From positions 1 to 48,247 of the forward strand of contig CAZIKB010000043.1 in NCBI GenBank assembly GCA_964539665.1: a DNA stretch of 48,247 bases. Reading direction: 5' to 3'. The position numbers and the translations under genes were made by a program. Below, piece after piece: positions 1 through 7,974 of this stretch. This stretch comes from CAZIKB01 sp964539665. GTDB lineage: Bacteria > Zhuqueibacterota > Zhuqueibacteria > Oceanimicrobiales > Oceanimicrobiaceae. The notes under the pieces are model-generated. The model did not search any database. It saw only the letters and a list, made by a program, of their open reading frames with translations, and had not been told where the DNA came from. The stretch's first letter is position 1, and each line of letters begins with the position of its first letter.

Positions 1-297
1 GCATTTGCATTTCAATATAGCAGAATGACAAAAAAAGTGCATTTTGCAAAAGTCTATAAATTATAATCAGATTCCTGACTTTCGCGGTAATCTTTGAATT
101 TTTGATACTTGCAATTTAATTTTGTATGTGTTAACTTCTTACACTTGCACACCTTGTTCCTCCCTTTCTTCAGAGCCTTTTAGGGAGGTACATTTTAAAT
201 ACTTTTTCTATAACCGAAACCGTAAAACCAGATTAGGGTAGCACCGAAATGTAGTGATTAAAACCGATTAATTTAAGTTTAAGAAGGAGAACTAAAT
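1..297. other. Leader region without a recognised gene
   Basis: I see no coding sequence here. The stretch is AT-rich and is the upstream region of the S9 peptidase gene. A strong ribosome binding site (AAGAAGGAG, about 284-292) precedes the ATG at 298. No clear sigma-70 promoter could be placed. Confidence 0.5.
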
Positions 298-2352
298 ATG
301 CGGAAAATTTACATCATGTTACGTCCTGCGATCTTTGTTTTCACCATTTTGAGTTTATGTTGTGGTGTCAGTCAAATAGCATTTGCTCAGGAAACACCGA
401 CATTGCGCAATCTAACCATTGATGATTATTTTGCCATCAAGCGGGTTCAAAATCCACAAATAAGCCCGGATGGCAAATGGGTAGCTTACACCGTGACCGA
501 AGTCGATCTTAAAAAGGACAAGTCGGAAACCCGCATCTGGATGATTCCAGCGGCAGGGGGCGAGGCTATCCCAATGACCGCCAAAGGAAGTTCGGCCAGC
601 CGTCCGCGCTGGAGTCCGGATGGCAAGTACCTCTCCTTTTTGGCAGCACGAAACGAGGGCAAAACCCAGGTCTGGACTTTAAACCGAATGGGCGGTGAAG
701 CACAGAAGTTGACTGACATTGCACAGGGCGTCGGCAGTTATGATTGGTCTCCTGATGGCAAGAAATTACTTCTGTCGCTGAAAGATCCCAAGCCCGAAGA
801 CCTGAAAAGGGATGAAAAGAAGCCCAAGCCCTGGGTAATCGATCGGCTGCAGTTCAAACGCGACAGAGCCGGTTATCTGGACAGCCGCCGAACCCATTTA
901 TATATTTTTGTGCCAGGCGATACAAATACTACACAGATTACATCCGGAGATTTCGACGACTCTCAGCCGGTTTGGAGTCCCGACGGCAAACTGATTGCAT
1001 TCGTCAGCAACCGCACGGACAATCCCGATGGCAACGGTAACTCTGACATCTGGATTGTCTCGGCTGAAAATCCGGACAAAGGCAAAACGCTCTTGCAGGT
1101 GACCACCAACCCAGGAGCAGATAATGCACCTGCCTGGAGTCCTGATGGTAATTATTTAACTTATGTCACGGTTACTCAACCAGACATTATCTGGTATGCT
1201 ACCAGTCACCTGGCTGTGGTTTCTTCAAATGGTGGTACGCCAAACGTGCTGACGGAAAAGTTAGACCGGAATGTTTCAACCCCGCGGTTTGCACCAAACG
1301 GTAAGTCCATCTACTTCCTGCTTGAAGACAGCGGTGAACGACATCTGGCTCAGATTCAGGTTTCAGGAAAGAACCTGACACGCCCGATTGCCGGCTCCCG
1401 CAGTGTGCGTACTTATGTTATGGGACCTGCAGGAATCTTTGCAACACTCATCAGCAATCCACATTTGCCTGGCGAAATCTTTTTATTGGAAAAGCAAAAG
1501 CTTCGTCAGCTTACCTCAACAAATAAGGACTTTCTGGCACAGATTCAGTTGGCTGAAGTAAAAAACGTTCAGTTCAAAAGTAAAGATGGCACCGAAGTCG
1601 AGGGCTTTTTCTACAAACCGCCTGGTTTCGATAACAAATTCCGCTACCCAACTCTGCTGCGAATTCACGGTGGACCGGTATCGCAATATGACTTTCGATT
1701 CAATTTCGACGCACAGCTTTTTGCAGCCAACGGCTACTTTGTCGTGATGACCAACCCGCGGGGTTCTTCCGGATATGGGCAAGATTTTTCCCTGGGTATT
1801 TACCAGGACTGGGGCAACAAAGATTTTGAAGACGTCATGGCGGGAGTTGATTACGCTATTGAGAAAGGCTATGCTGATCCAGAACGTCTCGGTGTCGGTG
1901 GCTGGTCTTATGGCGGCATACTGACAAACTATGTCATTACCAAAACCGGCCGGTTTAAGGGAGCAATCACCGGCGCCAGTGAAGTTCTGTACGTGGCCAA
2001 TTATGGTCACGACCATTACCAGTATCAATGGGAAAAAGAGCTGGGGCTGCCCTGGGAAAATCGGGAGCTTTGGGAGCGAATTTCACCCTTCAACTACGTT
2101 GAGAACATTGTCACACCAACTTTGATTATGGGAGGCGAAAAGGACTGGAATGTGCCCATCCTGAACTCGGAACAGTTGTACCAGGCGCTTCGACGCCTCG
2201 GACGCACGACACAGCTTGTGGTTTATCCTGGCGAGCATCATGGTATTCGCAAGCCGAGTTTTCAGAAAGATCGCTACCAGCGATATTTGGCCTGGTATAA
2301 TAAGCACGTGAAGGGTGAGACGGCTACACAGAACAAATCAACTGAAAAGTGA
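298..2352 (+). CDS. Exported S9 family peptidase (prolyl oligopeptidase / acylaminoacyl-peptidase type)
   Basis: This 684-residue protein has an N-terminal signal peptide (residues 1-30, ending near A-F-A-Q-E). A propeller follows, made of PD40/WD40-like blades with repeated S-P-D-G-K motifs (about 50-400), and then a C-terminal alpha/beta hydrolase domain. The nucleophile is Ser537 in G-W-S-Y-G-G. Asp616 (E-K-D-W-N-V-P) and His648 (E-H-H-G) complete the likely triad. Family members cleave short peptides, or remove blocked N-terminal residues, in the periplasm or outside the cell. The length is normal for the family. The start is set by a strong AAGAAGGAG site. A paralogue of the same architecture lies at 23445-25496. 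The gene appears monocistronic, with a hairpin about 90 bp after the stop. Exact substrate specificity cannot be read from the sequence. Confidence 0.93.
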   Translation: MRKIYIMLRPAIFVFTILSLCCGVSQIAFAQETPTLRNLTIDDYFAIKRVQNPQISPDGKWVAYTVTEVDLKKDKSETRIWMIPAAGGEAIPMTAKGSSASRPRWSPDGKYLSFLAARNEGKTQVWTLNRMGGEAQKLTDIAQGVGSYDWSPDGKKLLLSLKDPKPEDLKRDEKKPKPWVIDRLQFKRDRAGYLDSRRTHLYIFVPGDTNTTQITSGDFDDSQPVWSPDGKLIAFVSNRTDNPDGNGNSDIWIVSAENPDKGKTLLQVTTNPGADNAPAWSPDGNYLTYVTVTQPDIIWYATSHLAVVSSNGGTPNVLTEKLDRNVSTPRFAPNGKSIYFLLEDSGERHLAQIQVSGKNLTRPIAGSRSVRTYVMGPAGIFATLISNPHLPGEIFLLEKQKLRQLTSTNKDFLAQIQLAEVKNVQFKSKDGTEVEGFFYKPPGFDNKFRYPTLLRIHGGPVSQYDFRFNFDAQLFAANGYFVVMTNPRGSSGYGQDFSLGIYQDWGNKDFEDVMAGVDYAIEKGYADPERLGVGGWSYGGILTNYVITKTGRFKGAITGASEVLYVANYGHDHYQYQWEKELGLPWENRELWERISPFNYVENIVTPTLIMGGEKDWNVPILNSEQLYQALRRLGRTTQLVVYPGEHHGIRKPSFQKDRYQRYLAWYNKHVKGETATQNKSTEK

Positions 2353-2440
2353 TTTAATGAGTCTATCGAAATCGTGCAATATTACATTGGGAGGTTTGTA
2401 AAACGCTGACCTGGTTTATTAGAGTCAAGTGTTTTTAATC

Positions 2441-2478
2441 AAAGACCAGGCTGATGCGCGGAACTGAGCTGGTCTTTT
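2441..2478 (+). terminator. Hairpin with T-run after the S9 peptidase gene
   Basis: AAAGACCAG (2441-2449) is perfectly complementary to CTGGTCTTT (2469-2477) across a 19-nt loop, and the right arm ends in a short T-run. It lies about 90 bp beyond the stop codon at 2352, which fits a rho-independent terminator. The long loop makes it a modest candidate. Confidence 0.45.
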
Positions 2479-2804
2479 ACCCTCTGAGTTAGTGAGGGGG
2501 CTACTCGCTCGGCTCACCGTTTTGGTTCAATCAGCATTTTAAAAATAGGCACCAAGTCCAACCCTGGGTTTGTTTTAATGGTCTCTCATTGAGCCCTGGT
2601 CTTGTTTAGTTGGGACTAAGTACATCGTTTCATAAATACGGTTACGAATCAGTTAGACAGGATTAACGGGATTAACGAGATAATGGGCATCCCGTTTATC
2701 AGGTAAGCCTCGGAGTAATTTGACTTTCAACCATTTACCGAGACTTCTTTTTTAAAACCTGTTCATAACAGTTCGGGAAGTGATACTGAAAGCAATAGTT
2801 TCTC

Positions 2805-2840
2805 AGGCACAAGTGATTTCTTTGGTGAAATCTTGTGCCT
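2805..2840 (+). other. Long stem-loop inside the intergenic element
   Basis: AGGCACAA plus GATTTC on the left pairs with GAAATC plus TTGTGCCT on the right. This gives a 14-bp stem with a 2-nt bulge and a 6-nt loop. It overlaps a second, mutually exclusive pairing (TTTCTCAGGC 2799-2808 with GCCTGAGAAA 2872-2881). Confidence 0.5.
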
Positions 2841-2870
2841 AAAAAGGCAAAAAATAAAGATTAAATTAAA

Positions 2871-2896
2871 AGCCTGAGAAAGGCTCTTTTATATTT
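2871..2896 (+). terminator. Short terminator-like hairpin with T-rich tail
   Basis: AGCCT and AGGCT pair across a GAGAA loop and are followed by CTTTTATATTTTT. The left arm is also able to pair with 2799-2808, so the region looks attenuator-like. No gene that it would control is evident immediately downstream on the same strand. Confidence 0.35.
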
Positions 2897-3152
2897 TTGC
2901 ACCCATTTGATTGTGGTCTGTTATCAGGTTCAGGATTAGTCAAGTTGGCTGTAATGATTTATTTTGATTTACAGGATAAAATCGATTCCATCCTGTTTGT
3001 ATTGTTAATCCTGTCAATATGTTTATGTTACTGTATTTATGAAATTGGGACTAATGTGCAGGCGGGGCGTTATACAGCTTTTTTCGAAGGTCAGCGTCGA
3101 TAATCATCCCCGCCAGGACTTCACTCACTAACTAAATAAACTACCATTCCAT

Positions 3153-3905
3153 CTATCGACTGGCCAATCCACCAACAATTTCCCCGCCATCGATCACGTA
3201 TGGGTGTCCGGTTATGTACGGAGCTTCATCTGAGGCGAGAAAGGCAAAGAGCGCTGCAATCTCCTCAGGCTGAGCATGTCGACCCAGTGGAATTTTACGA
3301 TTCATGGCTTGCATCATTTCCGGTGTGTACTCCGCTTCCTGCATGGGGGTCAGGACATAGCCGGGGCAAACCGCGATAACCCTTACGGCAGGCGCTAATT
3401 CCAAAGCCATCGAACGGGTCAGCTCAATCACTCCAGCTTTTGAAGCATTATAATCAATGTAATCGGGATACCCGATGAGCCCATTTGTCGAGCCCATATT
3501 TATAATGACACCGCTGCCCGCGGCAAGCATTCGCTTTGCTGCTTGTTGTGCAACATAAAATACTCCGCTTAGATTTACATTTATCACCCGTTGCCATTCC
3601 TCTGGTGTAGTGTCCAAAAATCCGTGACGGATGCTGATGCCTGCATTATTAATCAACACATCCAATCCCGGGAAGATTTCGTCCATCTGTTCAAACGCTT
3701 TAGCGACAGCTTCGGCATTCGATACATCGGCAACGATAGTTCCACTAAGCTCCGGCAGCTTTTGCTTGATTTGCGCACAGGCGCCAACATCACAGTCCAA
3801 AATCACAACCTTTGCTCCTTCTTCAAGAAAACGAATGGCCGTTGCAGCGCCAATACCACTGGCTCCGCCGGTTATTAGGACGTGTTTTTTCTTTAAGCCT
3901 TTCAT
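3153..3905 (-). CDS. SDR family NAD(P)-dependent oxidoreductase
   Basis: This is a classical short-chain dehydrogenase/reductase of 250 residues, the usual family length. The cofactor motif T-G-G-A-S-G-I-G is at 12-19 and N-N-A-G is at 86-89. The catalytic residues are Asn111, Ser139, Tyr152 and Lys156 (Y-x-x-x-K). An Asp near residue 37 (I-L-D-C-D) at the end of the second strand favours NAD over NADP. A C-terminal P-Y-I-T-G-H-x-Y-V-I-D-G-G segment is typical of glucose/3-oxoacyl-reductase-like members. The substrate cannot be deduced. The start is supported by an AGGTG site a few bases upstream. The gene stands alone on its strand, with the YCF48-like gene upstream of it at some distance. 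Confidence 0.92.
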   Translation of the reverse strand: MKGLKKKHVLITGGASGIGAATAIRFLEEGAKVVILDCDVGACAQIKQKLPELSGTIVADVSNAEAVAKAFEQMDEIFPGLDVLINNAGISIRHGFLDTTPEEWQRVINVNLSGVFYVAQQAAKRMLAAGSGVIINMGSTNGLIGYPDYIDYNASKAGVIELTRSMALELAPAVRVIAVCPGYVLTPMQEAEYTPEMMQAMNRKIPLGRHAQPEEIAALFAFLASDEAPYITGHPYVIDGGEIVGGLASR

Positions 3906-4070
3906 GTTTTCACCTAAAATTGATTAATCGCGTTTTACGTTATGAAATCACACTTGTCAGAAGTTGAGCTTTTTGAAAAAGCTTAGCTTATTGCTTCTTA
4001 GAAACCTCTCAACCACGGGTTGTTTTATTCGACTGAATGATTTCTTTCAATCATGAACCAAGACTATTTC

Positions 4071-5045
4071 CTATTTGGTGAGGTCAAGAATTAACCTGGC
4101 AACTCTCCCATCTGAGCCGGACGGTCCCACGGCCACAAGTATTGGAATTCCAGAATCCGGAACATAAGCAACACAAGATCTAAATTCGAGAAATTGCGCT
4201 TTTTCAATTAGATGCCAGGATTTCCCACCATCAGTTGTTCGTGCAACATTGCTGGTTACCAGCTCCGGTTTTGAGTAGTCACCACCAACGACAATTCCGT
4301 TGTTTGCATCTTTAAAAGCAAGTGAGAATATGCCGGAGGATGGGCTGCCGTGGAACATCGGGGTCTCAGCTACTGTCCAGGTTCGCACTTTGTCGGTCGA
4401 ACGGAAGACCCTTGCAGCCGCACCCCCTGAGCAAATCCATACATTTGTTTGACCTTGTACTGTTACACCGGTGCCACTGGCGGCAAATCCATATTCTTCA
4501 TGAAGTACTGGCGGGATTTTTTCCGGGGGAACACGATTCCAGGTCGCACCACCATCCGATGTCGTGATAATAAGGGGATGACTGAATACAGGATCGCTGT
4601 AAGCAATCCCATTATCTGCATCCCAAAAAGCCAGACCGTTAAAGAATCCTTTCGGAAATTTATTTATAAATTGCAATTTCCAGCTTTTACCGCCATCAAT
4701 GGTTTTATAAATCCTGGAACGTTCTCCACCTCCAGCGCTTAGTAAATAAGCCATATTCGCATCAACCACGTGAACATCTCTAAAATCCAGGGAGTCGGCG
4801 CCGACTACCGACCCCGGCTTCCAGGTGTGACCACCGTCGATGGTTTTTGCATACTTTCCGCTACTGCCGCTAACCCATGCAACATAGCGGCTGACAACAC
4901 TAATTCCACGTAATGAAGAAGTCAGGCCGCTTTCTTGTGAGATCCATTGGATATTTACCTTTGTCGATGGCGGAGAACTGGTTTGGGCCAAGAGCGGATT
5001 TGAAAATAACATTAGTATAATTATATTGCAAATATTTCGCCGCAT
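4071..5045 (-). CDS. Exported YCF48/BNR-repeat protein
   Basis: The 324-residue product has a signal peptide (residues 1-20, ending L-L-A-Q). The rest is a beta-propeller of repeats with the Asp-box-like pattern T-x-D-G-G-x-T/S-W (T-I-D-G-G-H-T-W, T-I-D-G-G-K-S-W, T-S-D-G-G-A-T-W, T-T-D-G-G-K-S-W). These match the YCF48/photosystem II stability factor and sialidase-type BNR repeats common in exported proteins of FCB bacteria. No catalytic function can be assigned, and the family name does not imply photosynthesis here. A GAGGAGG ribosome binding site fixes the start. The gene is flanked by noncoding DNA on both sides. Confidence 0.85.
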   Translation of the reverse strand: MRRNICNIIILMLFSNPLLAQTSSPPSTKVNIQWISQESGLTSSLRGISVVSRYVAWVSGSSGKYAKTIDGGHTWKPGSVVGADSLDFRDVHVVDANMAYLLSAGGGERSRIYKTIDGGKSWKLQFINKFPKGFFNGLAFWDADNGIAYSDPVFSHPLIITTSDGGATWNRVPPEKIPPVLHEEYGFAASGTGVTVQGQTNVWICSGGAAARVFRSTDKVRTWTVAETPMFHGSPSSGIFSLAFKDANNGIVVGGDYSKPELVTSNVARTTDGGKSWHLIEKAQFLEFRSCVAYVPDSGIPILVAVGPSGSDGRVARLILDLTK

Positions 5046-5124
5046 TTATTTTCCTCCTCTATTATATTCCTGTAGACTTCTGTAATATATACAATTTTGT
5101 CATTTATCCTCTTTCTAACAGTAC

Positions 5125-5331
5125 TCACCACCGTTCATTTAACACAATAATATCTGGTTCAGTTTGTAAAAAAGCATAAGTGAATAGTGCCCCGCAACCG
5201 TTTGAATTGAAAATTATTACAAAAGAATCAAATTTTTTCAAATCCGAAAAGTAAACCTCAATATGTTCATATTGACTGCTGACAATATTTTCATTTATTG
5301 CATGAATGTCAAGAAAAAAGTATAACTTCAA
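5125..5331 (-). CDS. Possible small protein, 68 residues, unknown
   Basis: I do not recognise this ORF. It starts with TTG at 5331, and that codon overlaps the stop of the preceding 32-residue ORF as TTGA, which suggests translational coupling. The predicted product has no clear domain; its N-terminus (M-K-L-Y-F-F-L-D-I-H) and middle are hydrophobic/aromatic. There is no good ribosome binding site of its own. It could be real, a decayed remnant, or chance. Confidence 0.3.
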   Translation of the reverse strand: MKLYFFLDIHAINENIVSSQYEHIEVYFSDLKKFDSFVIIFNSNGCGALFTYAFLQTEPDIIVLNERW

Positions 5332-5426
5332 TAATCAGGTATCTTTTGAAATTTTCGAATCAGTTGAACAGCCGTCAACACTAAAACAAAGATAATAACG
5401 AATAAAGCAGGTGTTCGTTTAATCAT
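5328..5426 (-). CDS. Possible 32-residue single-membrane-span peptide
   Basis: This short ORF begins 3 nt after the stop codon of the ABC exporter and follows an AGGA motif 8 nt upstream of its ATG. It reads M-I-K-R-T-P, then about 16 hydrophobic residues, then a basic tail (R-K-F-Q-K). That pattern is the positive-hydrophobic-positive layout of small membrane peptides. Its stop overlaps the TTG start of the next small ORF. Function is unknown; a small accessory peptide of the exporter is only a guess. Confidence 0.4.
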   Translation of the reverse strand: MIKRTPALFVIIFVLVLTAVQLIRKFQKIPDY

Positions 5427-5429
5427 ACA

Positions 5430-7205
5430 TCAAATCCTGGCCTGATAAGTATAAAGCTTGTGATACCGACCTTCCTTCTTAATAAGCTCATCATGCTTGC
5501 CGCGTTCGACAATTTGACCGTGTTCAATTACCAGAATCTGGTCGGCCTGGCGGATAGTGCTCAAGCGGTGGGCAATCACAAAGGTCGTGCGGCCCTGCAA
5601 CAGACGGGTCAGACTTTCCTGAATAAAGAGTTCGCTCTCGGTGTCCAGGTTCGAGGTTGCTTCATCCAAAATCAGAATCCTGGGATTGGCCAATAGAGCA
5701 CGGGCGATTGCCACCCGCTGGCGTTGGCCGCCGGAAAGCTTAATACCGCGCTCGCCAATCAGCGTTTCCAGGCCATCGTCAAACCGATCGGTAAATTCTT
5801 TGACATGGGCCGCTTTGACAGCTTCGAGAATCTGGGTCTCGGTCGCGCCTGGATTGCCGAACAAGATGTTTTCCCGAATCGTGCCTTCATAAAGAAAGTC
5901 ATCCTGCAGCACCACACCCAGTTGACTGCGGTAGCTGTCCAGAGTTACTTTTGCCAGATCAAGTCCATCCACTCGCACCACGCCTTGCGTCGGGATTAAG
6001 TAGGAAGCAGCCAATCCCGCGATGGTGGTTTTGCCAGAACCAGAGCTGCCCACCAGCGCGGTAACCGTTCCCGCGGGCGCTTCAAAGTTGATATTTTTGA
6101 GTACATTGTTCCCTTCCTCATAAGCGAAGGTCACGTTTTCAAAAGAAAAATCGCCTTTAAAATCGTTCAGCACAGCCGTGCGTGCTTCATCATCACCTTC
6201 CTTGGCCATGTTCATGATTTCTTCTGTCCTGTCCAATCCGGCAAAGGCTTCTGTCATTTGACTGCCTATATTGCTCATTTGCGCTATAGGCATAATTAGA
6301 AATCCCAGGTACAGGATGAACGCAAAAAAATCTCCAACAGTCATTTCATTTTTCATAATCATCGAGACACCTACACCCATGATACCGACCGTGGCCAGTC
6401 CCAACAGCAAGGTTGCGGAGCTGGATACCAAACTGGTCGCGGTCAGGGATTTTTTCACATTAAGGTAGAGCCGCTTTACCCCTTGTTCAAAAACTTTAAT
6501 CTCCTGTGGTTCGGCATTAAATCCCTTAATCACCCGAATGCCATTCAGGGACTCGGTTAACCGGCCAGTGACATCGGCATTAATTTCTCCTCTTTTACGA
6601 AAAATGGGTCGAATATAACCAAATGCTTTCAGGGTAATCAAACCAAAAAAGGCAAGCGGCAAGAGCACATAAATTGTCATCATGGCATTAATATTCAGTA
6701 GAAGAATGAGTGCAAATACAGAGGTGAGCACGCCGCCAAAAAGCTGCACCAGACCGGTACCCACCAGGTTGCGAATCCCTTCGACATCAATCATGATCCG
6801 GGAAACTAATTCACCCGACTTGGTGTTATCAAAATAACGGACCGGCAAATGGATGATATGCCGTTGCACCTGCGCGCGCAAGATAGAAATGAGATGTTGG
6901 GCTTCAACACTGAGAAGACGGGTCAGGCCAAACGAAGTCGCAGACTGTACAAAAACCGCTGTCCCTACGGCCAATAACAGCCATTTCAGCAAATTTGTGT
7001 CGCTGTCTGCAATGACATTATCAATAAGATATTTGCTGGAGCCGGGCAAAACCAGTCCGGCCAGGCGGTTGATGATTATAAGAATGATGCCCACTAAAAG
7101 AATATATCTTCTTGGCCAGATAATATCTTTAAAAATATATCTAACTGAAGATAGAGAACGTTTGCTTGATTTCTTAGTCATTTTTTCCTGATTCATTTTG
7201 AGCAC
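5430..7205 (-). CDS. ABC transporter, fused transmembrane and ATPase domains (MsbA/lipid A exporter type)
   Basis: This 591-residue half-transporter should work as a homodimer in the inner membrane. Six transmembrane segments lie within about 35-330 and the nucleotide-binding domain within about 350-585. Walker A is G-S-S-G-S-G-K-T-T (about 386-394), the signature is L-S-G-G-Q-R-Q-R (about 488-495) and Walker B is I-L-I-L-D-E-A (about 507-513). The H-loop is in I-A-H-R-L-S-T. The order and spacing match MsbA, multidrug and peptide exporters. Substrate cannot be assigned, and lipid or drug export are both possible. The GTG at 7205 has an AGGAAAG site in front; an ATG three codons later is the alternative. 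Two very small ORFs follow on the same strand. Confidence 0.92.
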   Translation of the reverse strand: MLKMNQEKMTKKSSKRSLSSVRYIFKDIIWPRRYILLVGIILIIINRLAGLVLPGSSKYLIDNVIADSDTNLLKWLLLAVGTAVFVQSATSFGLTRLLSVEAQHLISILRAQVQRHIIHLPVRYFDNTKSGELVSRIMIDVEGIRNLVGTGLVQLFGGVLTSVFALILLLNINAMMTIYVLLPLAFFGLITLKAFGYIRPIFRKRGEINADVTGRLTESLNGIRVIKGFNAEPQEIKVFEQGVKRLYLNVKKSLTATSLVSSSATLLLGLATVGIMGVGVSMIMKNEMTVGDFFAFILYLGFLIMPIAQMSNIGSQMTEAFAGLDRTEEIMNMAKEGDDEARTAVLNDFKGDFSFENVTFAYEEGNNVLKNINFEAPAGTVTALVGSSGSGKTTIAGLAASYLIPTQGVVRVDGLDLAKVTLDSYRSQLGVVLQDDFLYEGTIRENILFGNPGATETQILEAVKAAHVKEFTDRFDDGLETLIGERGIKLSGGQRQRVAIARALLANPRILILDEATSNLDTESELFIQESLTRLLQGRTTFVIAHRLSTIRQADQILVIEHGQIVERGKHDELIKKEGRYHKLYTYQARI

Positions 7206-7370
7206 TTTCTTTCCTGTTTGTTAATAATGTTGTTTTAATTGCTTTATTTTTTTTATTTATAATCTTACTGAATTGAAATTTAAGCACTGAACCATTAAAT
7301 GCAGTGTTGGTGCAAAAGTCAACTTTTGTCAGTTTTCGGTCAAATATTAAATAATGAAAATCAGCATTTA

Positions 7371-7421
7371 TCGGGCATCCATATCTCCACTGGATTCCAG
7401 CTTAAAAGATTGCGGGAATGA
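7371..7421. repeat. Dispersed intergenic repeat, copy 1
   Basis: TCGGGCATCCAT is followed by TGGATTCC, GCTTAAAAGATTGC and GGGAATGA. The second half can fold as GGATTCC against GGAAT. A closely matching copy lies at 11797-11854. Confidence 0.6.
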
Positions 7422-7602
7422 ATATATTGTAGATATTTTGCTGGTTTCTGAAACACTGACTCACAGGATAATAATGACAAAAATCACCATGGAAAGTAGT
7501 TAAATCAAAATTAATTATCAAATGATATTTCACCCCGGATTCTGAAATCATAATTAAGCCATGAGGATCAATGCTTTCAACTGAATATCAAAAATTTAAG
7601 GG

Positions 7603-7742
7603 TAATATGTCAGTTATGGAGGGGTGGAGATCATACTTCGATTTCGCTCAGTATGAAGTAAGCTTATTTAGAAGTTTTAACTTCATGATGAGCGGTGTCG
7701 AACCATGATTTTGTTTGAATCCCCACCATAACTGACATATTA
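7603..7742. repeat. Miniature inverted-repeat element, about 140 bp
   Basis: The left arm 7603-7624 and the right arm 7721-7742 are inverted copies matching at 21 of 22 positions (outer part TAATATGTCAGTTATGG). The interior carries two TTCGA-type motifs (a cttcgatttcgctca form and a gagcggtgtcgaa form) known as widespread intergenic palindromes. A TA dinucleotide is at each outer end. It looks like a MITE or REP-like element, and no transposase is present in the window. Confidence 0.6.
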
Positions 7743-7974
7743 CATTTAAGGAATGTTTTTTATTGCATTTAGGTTCTAGGTATAGTATATTAAGCGTAAA
7801 TAAATTACCATAAAGCCATTACTTTTTTAGATTTAAACACCTAAAATCTCAAAGCTAATTTGTTTTGACTTAATTCCTGCAAAAAATTTCTTTCTATTTG
7901 GATTTTAGAAACAGAGGGTTTTTGGTTAGTTTACACGATTAAAATACAATTTCCAAAAGCGGAAGGAACCAGCC

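Larger units (their letters stand above)
2628..3044. repeat. Noncoding element bounded by imperfect inverted repeats and a 10-bp direct repeat
   Basis: TTTCATAAATAC (2628-2639) is the exact reverse complement of GTATTTATGAAA (3033-3044). Further in, GACAGGATTAAC (2656-2667) matches GTTAATCCTGTC (3004-3015). TTGGGACTAA occurs directly repeated at 2610-2619 and 3045-3054; the right copy abuts the inverted repeat and the left copy is 8 bp outside it. The interior has strong hairpins but no credible gene. The structure resembles a small non-autonomous mobile element, or a dispersed intergenic repeat of the ACAGGATTAAC type common in environmental genomes. The whole gap 2353-3152 holds no gene that I can support. 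Confidence 0.5.
7206..7974. other. Long divergent intergenic region with repeats
   Basis: No gene was found in this 769-bp gap between the minus-strand exporter and the plus-strand xanthine dehydrogenase operon. It holds one copy of a dispersed repeat (7371-7421) and a miniature inverted-repeat element (7603-7742). The promoter of the downstream operon must lie in its right part, but I could not place it with confidence. Confidence 0.6.

Noticed and set aside
2897..3103. A 68-residue plus-strand ORF
   Set aside because: Most of it lies inside the inverted-repeat element, it has no ribosome binding site, and its translation has no domain-like pattern.
4071..5045. Photosystem II assembly factor, by its YCF48 similarity
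   Set aside because: The repeats are generic T-x-D-G-G-x-T/S-W propeller blades found in many exported proteins, and no photosynthesis gene is present.
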